Shown here: one piece after another, positions 20,761 to 33,845 of the stretch
How the letters are laid out: each line of letters starts with the position of its first letter
Position numbering within the stretch: position 1 is the stretch's first letter
Assembly (NCBI GenBank): GCA_013368445.1
Contig: JAACJO010000009.1
Coordinates: 434,001 to 498,000, forward strand
Origin: Leucocoprinus leucothites
Lineage: Eukaryota > Basidiomycota > Agaricomycetes > Agaricales > Agaricaceae
Direction: 5' to 3'
Length of the DNA: 64,000 nt
Program-made: the position numbers and the translations under genes
Notes under the pieces: model-generated
Seen by the model: the letters and a program-made list of their open reading frames with translations, nothing else
The model's database searches: none
Told to the model about the DNA's origin: nothing

Positions 20761-21843
20761 TCATTATTGAAATCTCTACAGTTTTGTCTAACCAAATCCT
20801 GGAGCTGATCATGATTATAGTCAAGTTCTTCATGTGAGATAGGATTTGCAGGAGTATCACCCCATACTTCTCCATCTCTAGGACCCTGTGGCAAAGGCAT
20901 GTGGAGAAATTTGGTCAAGTCAGTTCCAGCCTTTATCAGGATTTGGTTTAATAAATAGAGCCCATAATCATGAATCTGTACAGGAGAAAACTCTCTATCT
21001 TGGTATCTGTTCATATTTCTAAGGTGCACATGTAAATCATCACAAATACTGGCTTTGTGACTGTTCCATAGTTCTTCAGGTTAGGCAGGATCATAGTATT
21101 GTAAGATCACTGCAAACAAAGACTGTCATGCAGAGCCAGGCTGAATCACACTAGCTTTCCTTAAGCACTGATCCCACTCTGCATTGTTTCCAGGAGCCCA
21201 CATGCTAAGCAAGCTTCTCTGAAAGTTGGATATACTGTACATCCATAAGTCCGTAGATGTTCCCATCCTATTGCACCTAGAACAACAGTCAATAGCAATC
21301 TGAGGTAAAACCTCTCACCTTGATTTGGAGATGCAAAATACATCCTTCCAATAGCATAGTTCCTTTGGCATGGGGTCCATTTCTTGGTTGATTTACTATA
21401 GACATAGGTGTGAGGAAAATCTTGATAAAGGATATCTGCTGCTGCTGCTCCATAAGTCTGGTTAGCCTCAAACCATGCTGTGAGAGCAGTTTATCAAGAT
21501 TATTTCTGGCAAGAACTTGATCTGTGATCTGACCAGGTTCATAGTAGATCAACTGCTGGTAAGGCAAATGAACTAGTAGGCAGTATACAGAGGGTGACTC
21601 AGCATGCATAGGAAATTCAAAGATATGCCAGCATGCTTCCATTGGAGAGATGTAGCAAGCATTAAGATATTCCTTGATTTCATCTTGTTGCTGATCCTGA
21701 CAGGCATAGATTTCAAGAGTAGCTTTATCATGACCTCTGTAGATATACTTGTGAATGTACTTGATAGCTTCTACAGAGGCACAGATTTCAACATTAATAT
21801 GACATATGTATTTAGCACTCAGATATCTATTATAAGGAACAAC
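20761..21843 (-). pseudogene. Helitron central region between Rep and helicase
   Basis: Open pieces at 21289-21642 (MEACWHIFEFPMHAESPSVY, typical of the segment after the Rep domain) and 20736-21029 are in line with Helitron proteins but are separated by stops and frame changes. A Tyr-rich segment (IKYIHKYIYRGHD) near 21750, after the Rep piece, is where the catalytic tyrosines are expected. Confidence 0.6.
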
Positions 21844-22449
21844 CTATCTGTTGTCATAGACAAAGTTGTTTTTCCTAAAGGTGTGGCCATCATTAGGTTG
21901 TGCATATTTGGGATAGCCATTCTCTCCATATATTGTGGCATTATTGAATTCCTTGGGATACTTCTTGCTGCATTTTCCATCAACCATGCATCTTGCATTA
22001 CACTTGTGTTCTCCACAGGGACCATGCAACATCATTGTTGTTATGACCTCATATAGCTCAGGTTCTGTGACTGGATCTGACAGGGTTGCACATACAATGG
22101 AGTCAACATGAGCTGCATCTCTAATCTTGTAGGGCCTATCCAGGAATATCAGCAGGTGCATATGTGGTAGTCCTCTCTTTTGAAATTCTATGGTATAGAC
22201 CATTGCAACAGTTTTCCCAAAAAGGCCCTTTTTAACTTCCTCAAGGAGAGCTTTTTTCTTTTGCTCAAAAACCCTGGCAACAATGTCAGAATGGTCACTG
22301 GCAGTTTGTTTTTCTTTATCAGGGCTTAAATCCTCGAGGAGAGCTGCTTGAACCTTTGGTGAGTTTGGGTTTGCAGTCATAGTCAAGAAGATATCAGGCT
22401 TTAGAAATGGCCTACAAATGGCCATAGAATCTTGAAATAGCTGATTCAT
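21844..22449 (-). pseudogene. Helitron HUH Rep endonuclease domain
   Basis: 201 codons from MNQLFQDSMAICRPF. It contains FLTMTANP and the two-His motif in KRGLPHMHLLIFL, the metal-binding core of Helitron Rep, followed by a Cys-rich stretch (CGEHKCNARCMVDGKCSKKYPKEF). It ends at a stop just before the tyrosine region at 21843 and below. The known role is nicking and strand transfer at the element ends. Confidence 0.88.
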
Positions 22450-23567
22450 ATGACAATTACTCTCTAAGTGAGAAGAGGGTAGAATAATCCATTGGCCATG
22501 GTTTTCAAGAGTGATATTATTATCATTATCACCAAGAACAATATTTTAGAGTCCTTGGTAGATATCAGCTTGAATTTCCTTTTGGTGGTGTAATATCCAA
22601 GTTAGATAGCTTTACTCAATGGAGGCCCAAGCATCAACAACATATTGCTGAAATAATTTACCACCCCAGAATAATGGAGGTTGTTGAGCTGGCTCTCCTG
22701 GTTGGATATGGAAATGGTATGCATAGTAGTACCATCGTGAGACCATTTCTGAGTGCACTTCACCATTAGGTCTAGGCCTTGAAGGTATTTCTGTATGCCA
22801 GCCATCTTTACTATAGGGGAATAGTAACACATAGTGCAAACAGGAGTAAGAATGGTGGAGATGACTGATCCTTCACAATCCACCATCTCTTAGACACAAG
22901 ACAATATCTCTGTGCTCTGAATGATCCTCTGCTCCATGTCCAGGAAGAAGCACAGCAATTTCATCTCCAGTTGGTGCATTGTATTGCCTTAGGTCCATTG
23001 TCCTATCAGTATGTATTCTAATAGACACATCATGCTCAGGATTCTGCTGCATATGCTCCTATATAATCTGGTATGCCTGACAATATGGCTAAATATATGG
23101 ATGTAGTTCTAGCAGCATTGCTTGCAGCTCAGCCATAATAAACTGACTACATTCCTTGTTATTTTACATACAGTAATTGAGCCACTCTACAGGATTATAC
23201 ATGTAAATCTGAGCATATTTAGGAGGCTCTCCAGCCTCAGGCAGCAGAGTTCCACTTAAATGAAGAAGCTCACCACTGGTCTTGAAGCAGTAAGGACCTC
23301 AACCTCTGGTTATAGTGTAATTGATAGTAGCACCAAGTGAAGTAAATGCAAGACTGGCATTATAACATCTAATATCTTCTTTGAACTCCTTAGACTGTGG
23401 CATTAAACCACACATGAACCTTCTGAGATCAGGATGCAGAGGGTGGTAGGGAGGCAGATGTATTTGTCCTTGGAGACAGCACATGCCAAACTTTGGTGCA
23501 TTGACCCTTGAAGCTATAAGTTTCTCAGAGGAAAAATGGACTGCAGAGCAGTGTAGACATTGGATAT
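22450..23567 (-). pseudogene. Helitron N-terminal region, right of the solo LTR
   Basis: Pieces include CLHCSAVHFSSEKL next to the LTR junction, KFGMCCLQGQIHLPP at about 23490 and ALTFTSLG-like sequence after it, all familiar from Helitron N-termini (a Cys-pair region before Rep). Several stops occur near 23040-23160. The frame on both sides of the solo LTR joins in register (PMNI / QCLHC) once one copy of the target duplication is discounted. Confidence 0.7.
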
Positions 23568-24264
23568 TGTTAAGATTTACAGTCAGAGTGCCTAGTAACG
23601 TTATGTGTCATGACATGTGATTGGGTTATGTAAGACAACAGCTAACTGGTCTTTAACCTACTTCAATTAATAAGCTTAAGTATTCTCAAAAGCTCAGTAA
23701 GAGAAGGCCAAGAAGACTTGGGATAAGTCTAAGGTAGCATGAGGTTTGAGACAACAACAATGATACAAGTGAATTCAAGTCAGAGCAAGTAAACACAAGT
23801 AGTCTGGGAAACAAAGGAAAGATTAAACTTGCATTTAATCTTCCAAATACAAGGTTCTTAAATACTAACTAACTGAAATGATATCAAGCTATGAGACTAC
23901 AACTACAAGTCTGGTATCACTATCATGATTCTGATAAATACATATCTGTCTGCTGATGTAACAGCTATCATAGTTAGATATCAAATAGTTCCAATCCAAA
24001 CACAATGTCCATAAAACAATCATTGTCTGTTTATCAATCTTGTTAGTCCATAACAATCAAACAGTGAAACCATTCCTCCTGATTCTGGTGATAACATCTG
24101 TCCAATTATACTCATCCCAATCAACATCGAACCTTTCTTCTTCAATATCAAATTTCCCAACATATTCTTCCCAATTGAGTAGGGCTACTTCAGACCAGAT
24201 AGCTGTGTTGGCATCTAGGACGATCAAGTCACAATGGGCATCAATCAAGTCAACATTTATAACA
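23568..24264 (-). mobile_element. Family-2 solo LTR in the Helitron
   Basis: 697 bp, TGTTAAGATT to TTTATAACA on the plus strand, matching the LTRs of copies A and B. Perfect 5-bp target duplication GATAT (23563-23567 and 24265-24269). No internal element sequence remains, so it arose by LTR-LTR recombination. Confidence 0.92.
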
Positions 24265-24990
24265 GATATTCATTGGACCCAAATCATGCTTTTGAATTGG
24301 TTCTCTATATGGCTGACAGCCCCTTGGAAGAGGTTGCTGTTGTTGAGGAACTGGAGGATTTACTACTTCATCCTGATTTCTGTTTTGTTCATCCTCTTCA
24401 TTATCCTCTAGCATATATAGATGATAGTTGTTATGTTGTTCATTCACTGGATCATCATGAATAGCTATATGGCCCTGGACATGAAACTGGTGCATATTTC
24501 TTTGTGTCTCTAGGTCATTCTCTTGCTCAACACTATCTTCCTCAATTTCTAGTCTCTCTACTCTCCATTCTTGAAGAACTCTCTGCATTTCCTGATCTCT
24601 GGCTCCTCTAATTTGTTCTTGCACTTGCAAGATATTTTGCAACTGTACTTGTGTATGCTGCACTTGCACCTGCTGATCTCTTTCCCTCTGATTCCTCTGA
24701 GTTCTCACTCTTTCCTGCTCCTGCTGTAATCTCTCCTGAGTTTCCATTGGCTGTGAGTATCTTTGCTCAATTAACTGCCTAACCTCTGCCTCAGCTTCAT
24801 TTCTTTGGTGTGCTTATTCAAGTCCTCTAAGCATTTGTTCATGCTGCAAACACCTCCTTTGTTCCTGTTCTTGCAGCCATTGTTCTAAACTGCTATGTAC
24901 AGGTTCATTTCCTTGACCTCATTGTGCTGCTGAGATCAGTTATGATGCTTATCAGGATCAGTCATTTGAAGTTGTTGCAGATGATCTGCA
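24265..24990 (-). pseudogene. Helitron N-terminal coiled-coil segment
   Basis: The minus frame 24747 to 24270 is Gln/Glu/Arg-rich (METQERLQQEQERVRTQ and similar), a strong coiled-coil candidate, then acidic, ending with DLGPMNI at the LTR junction. Upstream of the Met the same composition continues to about 24960 through a stop. The CYKC at the frame's end is LTR sequence. Confidence 0.6.
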
Positions 24991-25301
24991 GATTGAGTTG
25001 ACTGTCTCTTCTGCTCAGGGCTATTAGGAGATAATGGTTCCTAATCAGAAAAATGTGTCAGTTACTGCAAATACCCAGATTTACCAACTCACATTTTTTC
25101 GAAAATCCCACAGTTTATATGATGATATATAAGAGTTCTGATTCTATGTATTGACAATCAAGAGTTGATCTGCCAATAGCTTATAGAAGATTAGCCCACA
25201 GCTCTGCACCCAAGGATGTGTAATGTACTCACTTCAAGTGAAGTAGCAATATACTCTCTGATAGCTGACTGAGTGTGGACTGGAGGGTCACAGATGTATT
25301 T

Positions 25302-25584
25302 GTGATGAATAGGCTTAGAGTGACTTAATAGTGTCAATCACTAATGAATGCCAATAGTATCAATAGTCTCCAATAATGTATCACAGTTGTTGTGATATGA
25401 ATAGGCCATAGAGTGACTGGATAGTGTCAATCACAATAGTATCAATGATATATCACAGTTGTTGTGATATGTGATGAATAGGCTAATACTGGACCCAGGT
25501 TTAGAGTGACCAAATAGTGTCAATCACTAATGAATGCCAATAGTATCAATAGAATTCAATTATGTATCACAGTTGTTGTGATAT
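25302..25584. repeat. Three imperfect tandem copies with a palindromic core
   Basis: Three copies of gatgaataggc... (about 75-110 bp each), each ending in tatcaca-gttgt-tgtgata, an inverted repeat with a 7-bp stem (near 25379, 25451 and 25565). Function unknown. Confidence 0.7.
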
Positions 25585-26004
25585 CAGTCCAGCTGTCAGA
25601 GGTCACCACTCCCCTGACAGAGTAGGAAAGGTGTGATGTAACATCACATATAATCACAAAAAGCTCAAGGCATGAAAGATGGTGTCCACTAATTGTCATG
25701 CCACTAATATATGGCTACCCTGAAATATAAAAACTCTAAAAAATATAATTTTTTGACAAAACAGTTAATTTTGATGACCTAAATACACATGGCCAGTACA
25801 TTGTGATGCAAAAACCAAAAATAAACAGGAAATACTAATATTTTCGCAATTTCACACTTAGTATTATAAAAGAATAATGCTATGCCTAAGAGCCCTATAG
25901 TGCATTCGCAGTGTAGCTACAAAGCTACTTACTAAGAAGTAATACAGTCAACCTAATATGACAGGTGAGACTAGTAATCTAGTACAGCTGTCCACTGTTG
26001 TAAA

Positions 26005-26070
26005 CTGTTCTGGGGATTTGAACCCTCGACTTCAGGACATCACATCACTAAATTACCGCCTTGGGACTCA
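26005..26070 (-). repeat. Possible tRNA-derived SINE head
   Basis: On the minus strand there is a B-box GGTTCAAATCC (26014-26024) preceded by TAATTTAGTGATG at A-box spacing. A cloverleaf is not convincing and no acceptor stem closes, so it is more likely a decayed tRNA-derived repeat than a tRNA gene. Confidence 0.35.
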
Positions 26071-27539
26071 AGGGAAACCTCAGTGCCCAGAACAATCCAA
26101 ACAATCTAAAAATAAGGACCAGGGTCTAGAACCAGATCAGAAGGATCAACAGACCAGTTAACAGACAATGATCCATGTTTTCCACATATACAAGACAAGA
26201 ACCTAGCTACCCCACTGCTTAGCTATGTCATTTCTGCACTGCTCAGTCATCCAACTGTGCTGGCCAGGCAAACCAATGGTTGCATTGACTTGGCAGAGGT
26301 CCTTGGTTAAAGAAAATATCATAGCCAAAATGCTTACCCATAATTAAAAAAGGATTAATGAAAGAAACTCGCGTGGTAGCTACTCCACTACTCACACAAC
26401 AACCTAGCAATCGAACAGGCCTACTAGTTGGCATCGCATTGTAAAAGTATACCCAGCTAGATCCAGGACTATTCAGTCATTTTCTATTAGTCAATTTCAA
26501 GTCATACCTATTTCTTTCTAGAATATTTCGTCTATTTTCATATCTCTCAAATAATATAAAAAAGGGCCCAACAGCGCGCGGATAGGCAAGGAATCCTACA
26601 CCTCCATAGTGCTATAGGGTGTGCAGACCACAAACTAAGCATTGTCAAGTGAATAAGTGATCAACCTTCTAAGAGAACTCTAACAGGAAAGACTTCTACT
26701 AGTTAATCTAAGAAATATTCTAAGATGTCTCGAGTTTGATCTAGTGTCACAGCGAAGTAGCTACCAAGCTAAGAGGACTTGTAGTTAAAGCATATAGACT
26801 GCACCAGCACTAGTGTGTGACTGAGTGGGTGATTATAGACAAGGTCCAGTTGACCTTAGAGGGAAACAGAGACAGCTTCAGGATAAAAGATCTTAGCTAT
26901 AGAAGTCAACTAAGCATCACAAACTGCACACTTAGTCAGGATCCTAGTACAGTGTTCGAGAATTTCACAAAGTAAATAAAACAGCATTTAGTTTCATCAC
27001 ACATTTTGCATTATTCAGCAGTAGCTACAAAAATCCTCATCTATTTCCCATACTTCCCCTCGAATTCATTTGAGGTTACATTCTAGCTACCTAGCTAGTA
27101 CTTTATTTGACATTATATCCATATGTCAATAAGCCTCTACAATGTGGGACCCCTAATGGTACAGTAGATGTGCAAGAGAGTGGGTGTATGATGGTCCCAG
27201 TTGTGTAAGAGACCATGGGATGTGCATCAAAAGATGTATCACTTGCATCATCACACACATAAGAAAACTTGCTTACCAATAGCTGACTAATTCTGACTAA
27301 GCTGACTAAGACTTGGTAACACTGACTAACTCTTGGTCATCAATTTATTTGGCATCCTATTCTTTTTAGATTTCACTCCTCATCTGCAGACTCCTGCCAA
27401 ATGCAGAAGGTGCCACCTCAATTCCCCTCCACCCTTCCCAATGGCCAGGCATGGTAGTCAAGCTCCCAGGAGATGATCAGTATGCTATTGACACACAAAA
27501 TACATTTGGGCTGGCCTCAGAAGGTGGTGTATATGGTAA

Positions 27540-28234
27540 TGTTAAGATTTACAGTCAGAGCACCTAGTAATGTCATGTGTCACAATACATGGTTGGGTTA
27601 CATAAGACAGCAGCTAACTGGTATATAACCTACTTCAATTAATGAGCTTGAGTATTCTCAAAAGCTCAGTAAGAGAAGGCCAAGAAGACTTGGGATAAGT
27701 CTAAGGTAGCATGAGGTTTGAGACAACAACAATGATACAAGTGAATTCAAGTCAGGGCAAGTAAACACAAGTAGTCTGGGAAACAAAGAAAGATTAAACT
27801 TGCATTTAATCTTCCTAATACAAGGTCCTTATATACTAACTAACCGAAACAGTATCAAACTATGAAACTACAACTACAAGTCTGATATCACAATCATAAT
27901 ACTGATAAATACTAATCTGTCTGCTGATGTAACAGCTATCATAGTTAGATATCCTAATGTTCAAATCCAAATGCAATGTCCATGAAACTATCATTGTCTG
28001 TTTATCAGTCTGTTAGTCCATTTCTATCAAACAGTGAAACTGTTCCTTCAGATCCTAGTAATGATGTCCATCCAGTTGTACTCATCCCAATCAATGTTGA
28101 ACCTTTCTTCTTCAATGTCAAACTTTCCAATGTATTCCTCCCAATCAAGTAGGGCCACTTCGGACCAGGTGGCTGTGTCAGCATCTAGAACAATCAAGTC
28201 ACAGTGGGCATCAATCAGGTCAACATTTATACCA
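27540..28234 (-). repeat. 3' LTR of family-2 copy A
   Basis: 695 bp, aligned with 39387-40084. Its inner end reads tacca instead of taaca. Confidence 0.88.
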
Positions 28235-28288
28235 TTATCCCTTTTGTAAGACTTGATGTCCTCATCAACATCTTTACTCGAAACCCAT

Positions 28289-29686
28289 TCAGTAGTCTCC
28301 ATAGGGCTCTCCAGTGATGTTGGCCCAGGCAACATCATCATAGAGGTCATTGTACTCTTCTCCATAAGCATCCCAATGGTCATAGCCTCCATCAGAGACT
28401 TGTTGGGGTCTGAGGTGGCATTGGGTATGAGGTTGATGGTGAGGTGTTTTGTAATATGAATGTTGGGTGTCAGGAGTCAGGCAAGCTGGAGAATGCAGTG
28501 GTAGAACTTGTGTTCTACTTGTGTCTGTTGAGTCAAGTCCCACATGGAGGACGACTTCATTTTGCCTTTGTTGTTGACATCAGGCTGGTTGGATTGGACA
28601 GATTTCTTGAGCTGGAGAGGTTTGGGAAGAAGATAAGGGGAGGTCTCTGGGTCTAAATACTTGGGATGGATGTTTGTGGGTAAGGATAGGTTTGAGCCAT
28701 CATTGTTCTCGATCAGAGACTCCATTGATGAATGCAGTGAGTGGGAAGAGGTATAGTTGTGGGAACTTTGCAACAGCTCATCATTGGAGGACTTATGTGA
28801 ACTCTCGGGTGGTGCAGGCTCAGTGTTTGTTGAGGAAGCAGTATCATCTGAGATGTCCAGGGGCTGAGTGTTGACAGTAGTTGCAGGTGTAACATTCACA
28901 TTGGTCCACAAAATGACCATTGATCCTACAGATTGTGCAGTAAACTCTCGGTTCAGGAATTTTGGGGGTGGGAACTGGGTTGGATTCTGTTTGTGACAAT
29001 TGTAGTCTATTATCAGGTGTTCCAGCTTGTTCCTCTCTCTGAGGGGTATCAGGTCAAGCCACATTAGGAAGTTCAGGGGGTACTCCATTGGTTCCATCAT
29101 CGGGTCCATCTGGGTACTGGAGATCAGAGAGTTCAGATCCTTGTTGAGCCTTGCTAGGCTCACTTGGATCTGGAGCCTTTGGGAAAGCATGAAGGGTGTG
29201 TTCAGCTGCTGATATTATTTTCCTAATGACAGGTGATTCAATAGTTCAGTGAAGTAAGTCAGTGTGGCACTTGAGGGAATATGAGTAGTGGAGCAACATG
29301 TGTTTAAGAAATAGGAGAGTAATCCAGTCCTCCCTGAGTAAGTCAAACTGGACAGTGTTGAGTGAATCTTTGCAGAGAGTGGCCCTAGCTTCAGTGAAGG
29401 GGGCATCATAGAGTTGGAAGGTATGAATGGCTTGAGTGGGGTTGGTGATGCTTTCTTCTGGTGTGGAATCTTCCAAGATTGGGCAAGGGGGCTGAATGAT
29501 TTCAATGGTTGTGACTGGAGGGGTAGAGACATAGCTCATTCCTGGTCCAGGCATGGTATATGTTGGAGGGTGTGGAGATAAATGATTGGAATTAGATGTG
29601 ATGTCTGATTTGTGGAGAGGTGTAAGAGGTACATTGGTTTGATAGGTGTTGGGTTCTGGGGTGATGTTTGAAATGAGGTGCTGCAT
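28289..29686 (-). pseudogene. Copy A ORF3 (decayed)
   Basis: Same frame as the ORF3 of copy B, from the ATG at 29686 (next to the nested solo LTR) to the stop after the acidic EPYGDY end at 28289. The start (MQHLISNITPEPNTY) and the region AIHTFQLYDAPFTEARATL align well with copy B. Internal stops and damage in the zinc-knuckle region make it non-functional. A TGA near 28708 is shared with copy B. Confidence 0.8.
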
Positions 29687-29691
29687 GATTC

Positions 29692-30332
29692 TGTTATGTA
29701 TATTGATTATATCTAGCATTTGTTCCATCTACAATATGAAGTTGATATTAGCTTTACTTAAGTAATATCACAATTATATTTTCCTTTCTATTTGTTATTG
29801 TTTTCTTTAGTTTGTTTTGACTTGTTTACTTTGTCTCATTATGACTCATTATGATTTGTTTGGTTTTGTTTACATTTTGATGACATGTGATTATTAAATA
29901 TAGCTGCGACTTACCTTGTAATCAATCAGATGATCAAAGAAGAACTTCTAAAGCTTCTTTGACAGATCACATCTTATATAGTTTAATTAGCATTAAGGAA
30001 GCTGTATGCTTCTCTTCTTTCATTAGAAGCCCTTAGCCCTAGTTAATATTAGATACAGACTTGTATTGTATATAAGTCATTGACATCTACCAAGAAGAAA
30101 CATCGTTTCTACTTGGTTAGGTGGAGACTCAATACAAGTCTTTATCTATACAAAGTCAAATTGAACTTAAGCTCTAAGATCTCAATTACTGAAGTCTTTA
30201 CTATTATAATCACCGTATTATAACTCTGACTTAGTAAACAACCTTGTCGCTTACTGAGAAGGAGTCCCCTTTGATAAGATCTACTCAATACTTATTGCAC
30301 CAGCTTAGGACCGGGCTGGCATCACTATAACA
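29692..30332 (+). mobile_element. Family-1 solo LTR nested in copy A
   Basis: 641 bp, TGTTATGTAT to CACTATAACA, with target duplication GATTC (29687-29691 and 30333-30337). It sits just upstream of the copy A ORF3 start. It lacks 22 bp of the 663-bp LTR in two places, like the solo LTR at 36867-37507, so the two belong to one subfamily. Confidence 0.93.
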
Positions 30333-30345
30333 GATTCTGTGTTTT

Positions 30346-33300
30346 TCAATCAAGTTTGTATGCTATTTATATGTGTCTAGCATCTCCTGTGCATTCTTTA
30401 GGGTGTTTGTGGGCTGCCATGTCTATTTTGAATTTAGGTATCCTTTCCAGCAGATCAGATATTCAATCTTTCTGTGATGTGTTTTGCAATGGTGAACAAT
30501 GTCTTCAACTTCCCATTCTTCTTCTCCTTCTATGAGATCAGGTGGTGGGTTCTTGAAATGATTTCCATATTCATCATTCTCAGTTACTGGCCATAGGAGC
30601 CCTATGTGGAAGCAGGGATGAACTTTCCATGATTTAGGTAATTTTAGTTCATAGTTCACAGGTCCAAGCTTCCTTGTGATTTCAAAAGGTCCTACATGTT
30701 TTTCTGATAGTTTTCTTAATGGTGCTCAAATAGGGAGGTTGTGTGAATCCAGCCAAACCTTCTGTCCTACTTCTAGTTTGGGAAGTGGACCTTTGATGTG
30801 TTCAGTCATAGTTTGCCTTGCTTTCTCATGTGAATCTTGTGTGGCAATATGGATATTCTTTATCCAGTTGATGCAGTCTTCAGTCACTGGATTGTTCATT
30901 GGTTCTTGATCAGTTGGGAAAGCTTTGAGGGGATGGCCATACATCAGTTCAAAGGGTGTCTGTGATCTGTTGGAGTGGGTGCAAGAATTGTGTGCAAATT
31001 CAACAAGGGGTAGCTTCTTTAGCCAGTCAAGAGCATTCTTGGAGCAGTAAGCAGAAAGGTACATTTTGATTTCCTGGTTGAAGTATTCAGTGGTACTGTT
31101 GGATTGAGGATGGTATGTAGTAGATCATGTGTATTCTATTCCTAGCTTCTTGAACAGAGCTTGAACAGATTTAGCAACAAATCTAGGGTCTTGATCAGAG
31201 ATAATTTTGTCCAGGGTTCCAAAATGTGAGAAGACATTCTTGATTAACAGATCAGAGATGTGATCTGCAGTGGCTTCTTTTCATGTTGGTACTATAATTA
31301 TCCCTTTTGTGAGTCTGTGGTCCACTATGGACAAAATAGAATCGAATCCATTGACTTCTGGAAGATTGGTGATGAGATCCATAGCTATTTGCATGAAGGG
31401 TCGCAAAGAGCATGGTCCTTTAATGGGTTGGAGTGGGGGCTTGAAAGGTCATCTGTTGATTTTGTGTTGTTGACAGATTGGGCATCCTTTCACATAGTTC
31501 TTGACAAAAGTTCTCATTCCAGGCCATGTGATATATTCTTCTAGTTTGTGTATGGTTTTGGTTGTACCAGGATGTCCTGCTGTTGGGGCATCATGTACTC
31601 ATTGGAGTAAACATTTCTTGAAAGTGTTGTTGGCAGGTAATGTGAAGTGTCCTTTTTTGTTGATGTGGGGTGAGCCATCAGGTTCTGTTGGGAGTGATTC
31701 TTTGATTTCTGGATCAAGGATATCAATGTCCATTGTTAGGAAGGATGATGTATCAAACATATGGGCAGTGATGGCTGCTTGTGGTTTCTCTTCTTCAGTG
31801 ATGTGGTCAGGTTGGCATGAGAGTGCATCAGCTGTGACATTTTTAATGCCAGAAATATAGCAGATCTTGACTTTGTGGGCACTGATGAGGGCGGACCATC
31901 AAATTGACCATCAGGATAACTTTGATGGTTTAGCCCAATGGATGATATTGTCATGATCTGTCCATACAATGGTTTCATGTAGTGAGCCATCGGTGTAGTG
32001 TCACCATTCTTGTAATGCACAGATAATTGCGAGGAATTCTTGTTCAGAGGTGTGGTAGTGTTTTTCGGTGGGAGACAATCCTTTTGAGTGGAAGAAACAG
32101 GGGTGCATGACTCTGTTTGAATCCTTTTGAAGTAAAACGGCTCCAGATGTGTGGTTAGAGGCATCAGTTTGTATTTCAAAGAGTTTTGTTGGATCAGGGG
32201 TTATGAGAACAGGTTCTTGTAGAAATTTCTTTTAGAGGGTATCAAACAATGATTGGGCTTCTGAATTCCATTGAAATGGTTGATTTTTGTGAAGAACAGC
32301 ATTAAGAGAGGCTGCATAGTATGCATAATTTCTTATGAATTTTTGATAGAAGCTGCAGAATCCAATGAATTTGCAGATATCTCATGAATTTTTAGGTATG
32401 GGCCAATCTGCTATTCCTTTGAGTTTTATTGGATCCATGCAAACTTCATTGGGTGAAATTATAAATCCTAGGTATGCCAATTTTTCTTTTTCGAAATCAC
32501 ATTTCTCTGCTTTAGAATAGAGATCATGTTTTCGGAAAATTTTGAATACTTGGCAGGTGATTTCTCGTAGTTCTTGTTTTGTTTTCACATGAATCAACAC
32601 ATTGTCCATGTATACAATGACCTTATTTTGATGGATGAGGGGAGCAAGGATGGTGTCCATCATATTCTGAAATGTTGCTGGACTATTGCACATTCCAAAG
32701 AACATGATGGTGGGTTTGAATAACCCTTTGTGAGTGCAGAAGGCTCCTTTCCATTGGTCTCCATCAAAAATGCAAATGTTGTTATATCCAAGTCATACAT
32801 TGAGTGCAGTGAAATATTTCAATCCTTGAAGTCAATTGAGGATTGATTGGATACTGGGGATTGGATAGGCATTTTTGATGGTGTGTTCATTAAGGTATCA
32901 GTAATCTTGGTATGGTCTCAGAGATCCATTTTTCTTTGATACAAAGAAGAAAGGAAAAGCCATTGGTGACTTTGATGGTCTGATGTATCCCTTTCATAGA
33001 TTTTCTTCAATGAATTTGTCGAGTTTGAGGGTTTCTCCATACAATAGTTTGTAAGAAGGAAAGGCTTTGGGTTAGAATGATGGTTTCATCTCAATCTTAT
33101 GATTGTAGGTTCAAGATGGGGGAAATCTTTTGCTTTTCTTCTCATTGAAAAGGTCAGGGAATTCATGAAGATAATCAGGTACTATCTTGGTGGGATTGGT
33201 TTCTTTCTTTTCCCCATGTTGTTGGGTGAATGTCTGAGAATGTGATGTTTTGGCATTGAATTTGATGAAGTCTCATTCTGATAGGTTGAGTTCATCTAGG

Positions 33301-33840
33301 CCAATTGCATTGGGAAATGCTGAATCAAGTAATGTGGTGAATTCCTGGTTTTCAATGTAAGATCACCAAGAAAGGGTCTTCTTGGTCCAACCTACATCTG
33401 GATTGTGTTTTGAAAACCACAGGATCCCATAGATTATTCTGGGTTGTCCTAGGTTCACAATGATTGCATTGGTCTTAATTCATTTTCCATATCCATTCCT
33501 GATGGCAAGGGGTTTTGGGAGTTTTCTTCTTGGGGTTTCTATTCATTGACAAGATCTCAATCAACAAGATCAGCTCTGGCTCCTGAGTCAAGGAGTGCTA
33601 AGGTATCCATAGTTCTCTCTGGTAGGTGTACTTTTAGGGGAAGATAAAGGGTGTTGGATTGCATAGGAGTAAGGGAAACTTCATTTAAATAAAAGAGTTG
33701 GATCAGGGTCTTTGGTCTGGGATAACTATCATTCTTTAGTCCATTTGAGAAATAAATAGGTTCATTGGAATTGGGGTTGAAGAGCAGGATAAATAAGAGG
33801 ATGTGCACTGTCTGGTAGAGGTTTTTGATGACTTAGACAT
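30346..33840 (-). pseudogene. pol: Copy A Pol (decayed)
   Basis: Starts MSKSSKT at 33840. Pieces in order: protease (DTLALLDSGARADLVD, the second half damaged), RT 32705-32382 with the catalytic motif changed from YMDD to YMDN, RNase H/linker 32179-31736, integrase core 31064-30726, and chromodomain 30659-30423 (EEEWEVEDIVHH). Numerous stops and frameshifts lie between. The D-to-N change is a CpG-to-CpA transition relative to copy B. Arg codons remain at several places where copy B has TGA, which helps to reconstruct how copy B was damaged. Confidence 0.88.
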
Positions 33841-33845
33841 GGATG

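Larger units (their letters stand above)
19054..24990 (-). mobile_element. Decayed Helitron (RepHel type)
   Basis: Rolling-circle transposon on the minus strand. It contains, in order from about 24990 down: a coiled-coil-rich N-terminal region, a cysteine pair region, the HUH Rep domain, and a Pif1-like helicase ending at 19381. Its 3' end is placed at about 19054 by a GC-rich hairpin (cccatgc/gcatggg, 19072-19090) some 18 nt inside the end, and by abrupt loss of the flanking DIRS frame there. The 5' end is not defined. Internal stops, frameshifts and a solo LTR show it is dead. Confidence 0.75.
24991..27539. other. Gene-poor repeat-rich region
   Basis: No coding gene is recognised. It contains the triplicated palindrome at 25302-25584 and the tRNA-like segment at 26005-26070. 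Frames at 25958-26161 and 26243-26434 lack any known domain. A second tRNA B-box-like string (RC of gcaatcgaacaggcc) is near 26408. Confidence 0.45.

Noticed and set aside
26005..26070. Functional tRNA gene
   Set aside because: No closing acceptor stem and degraded A box.
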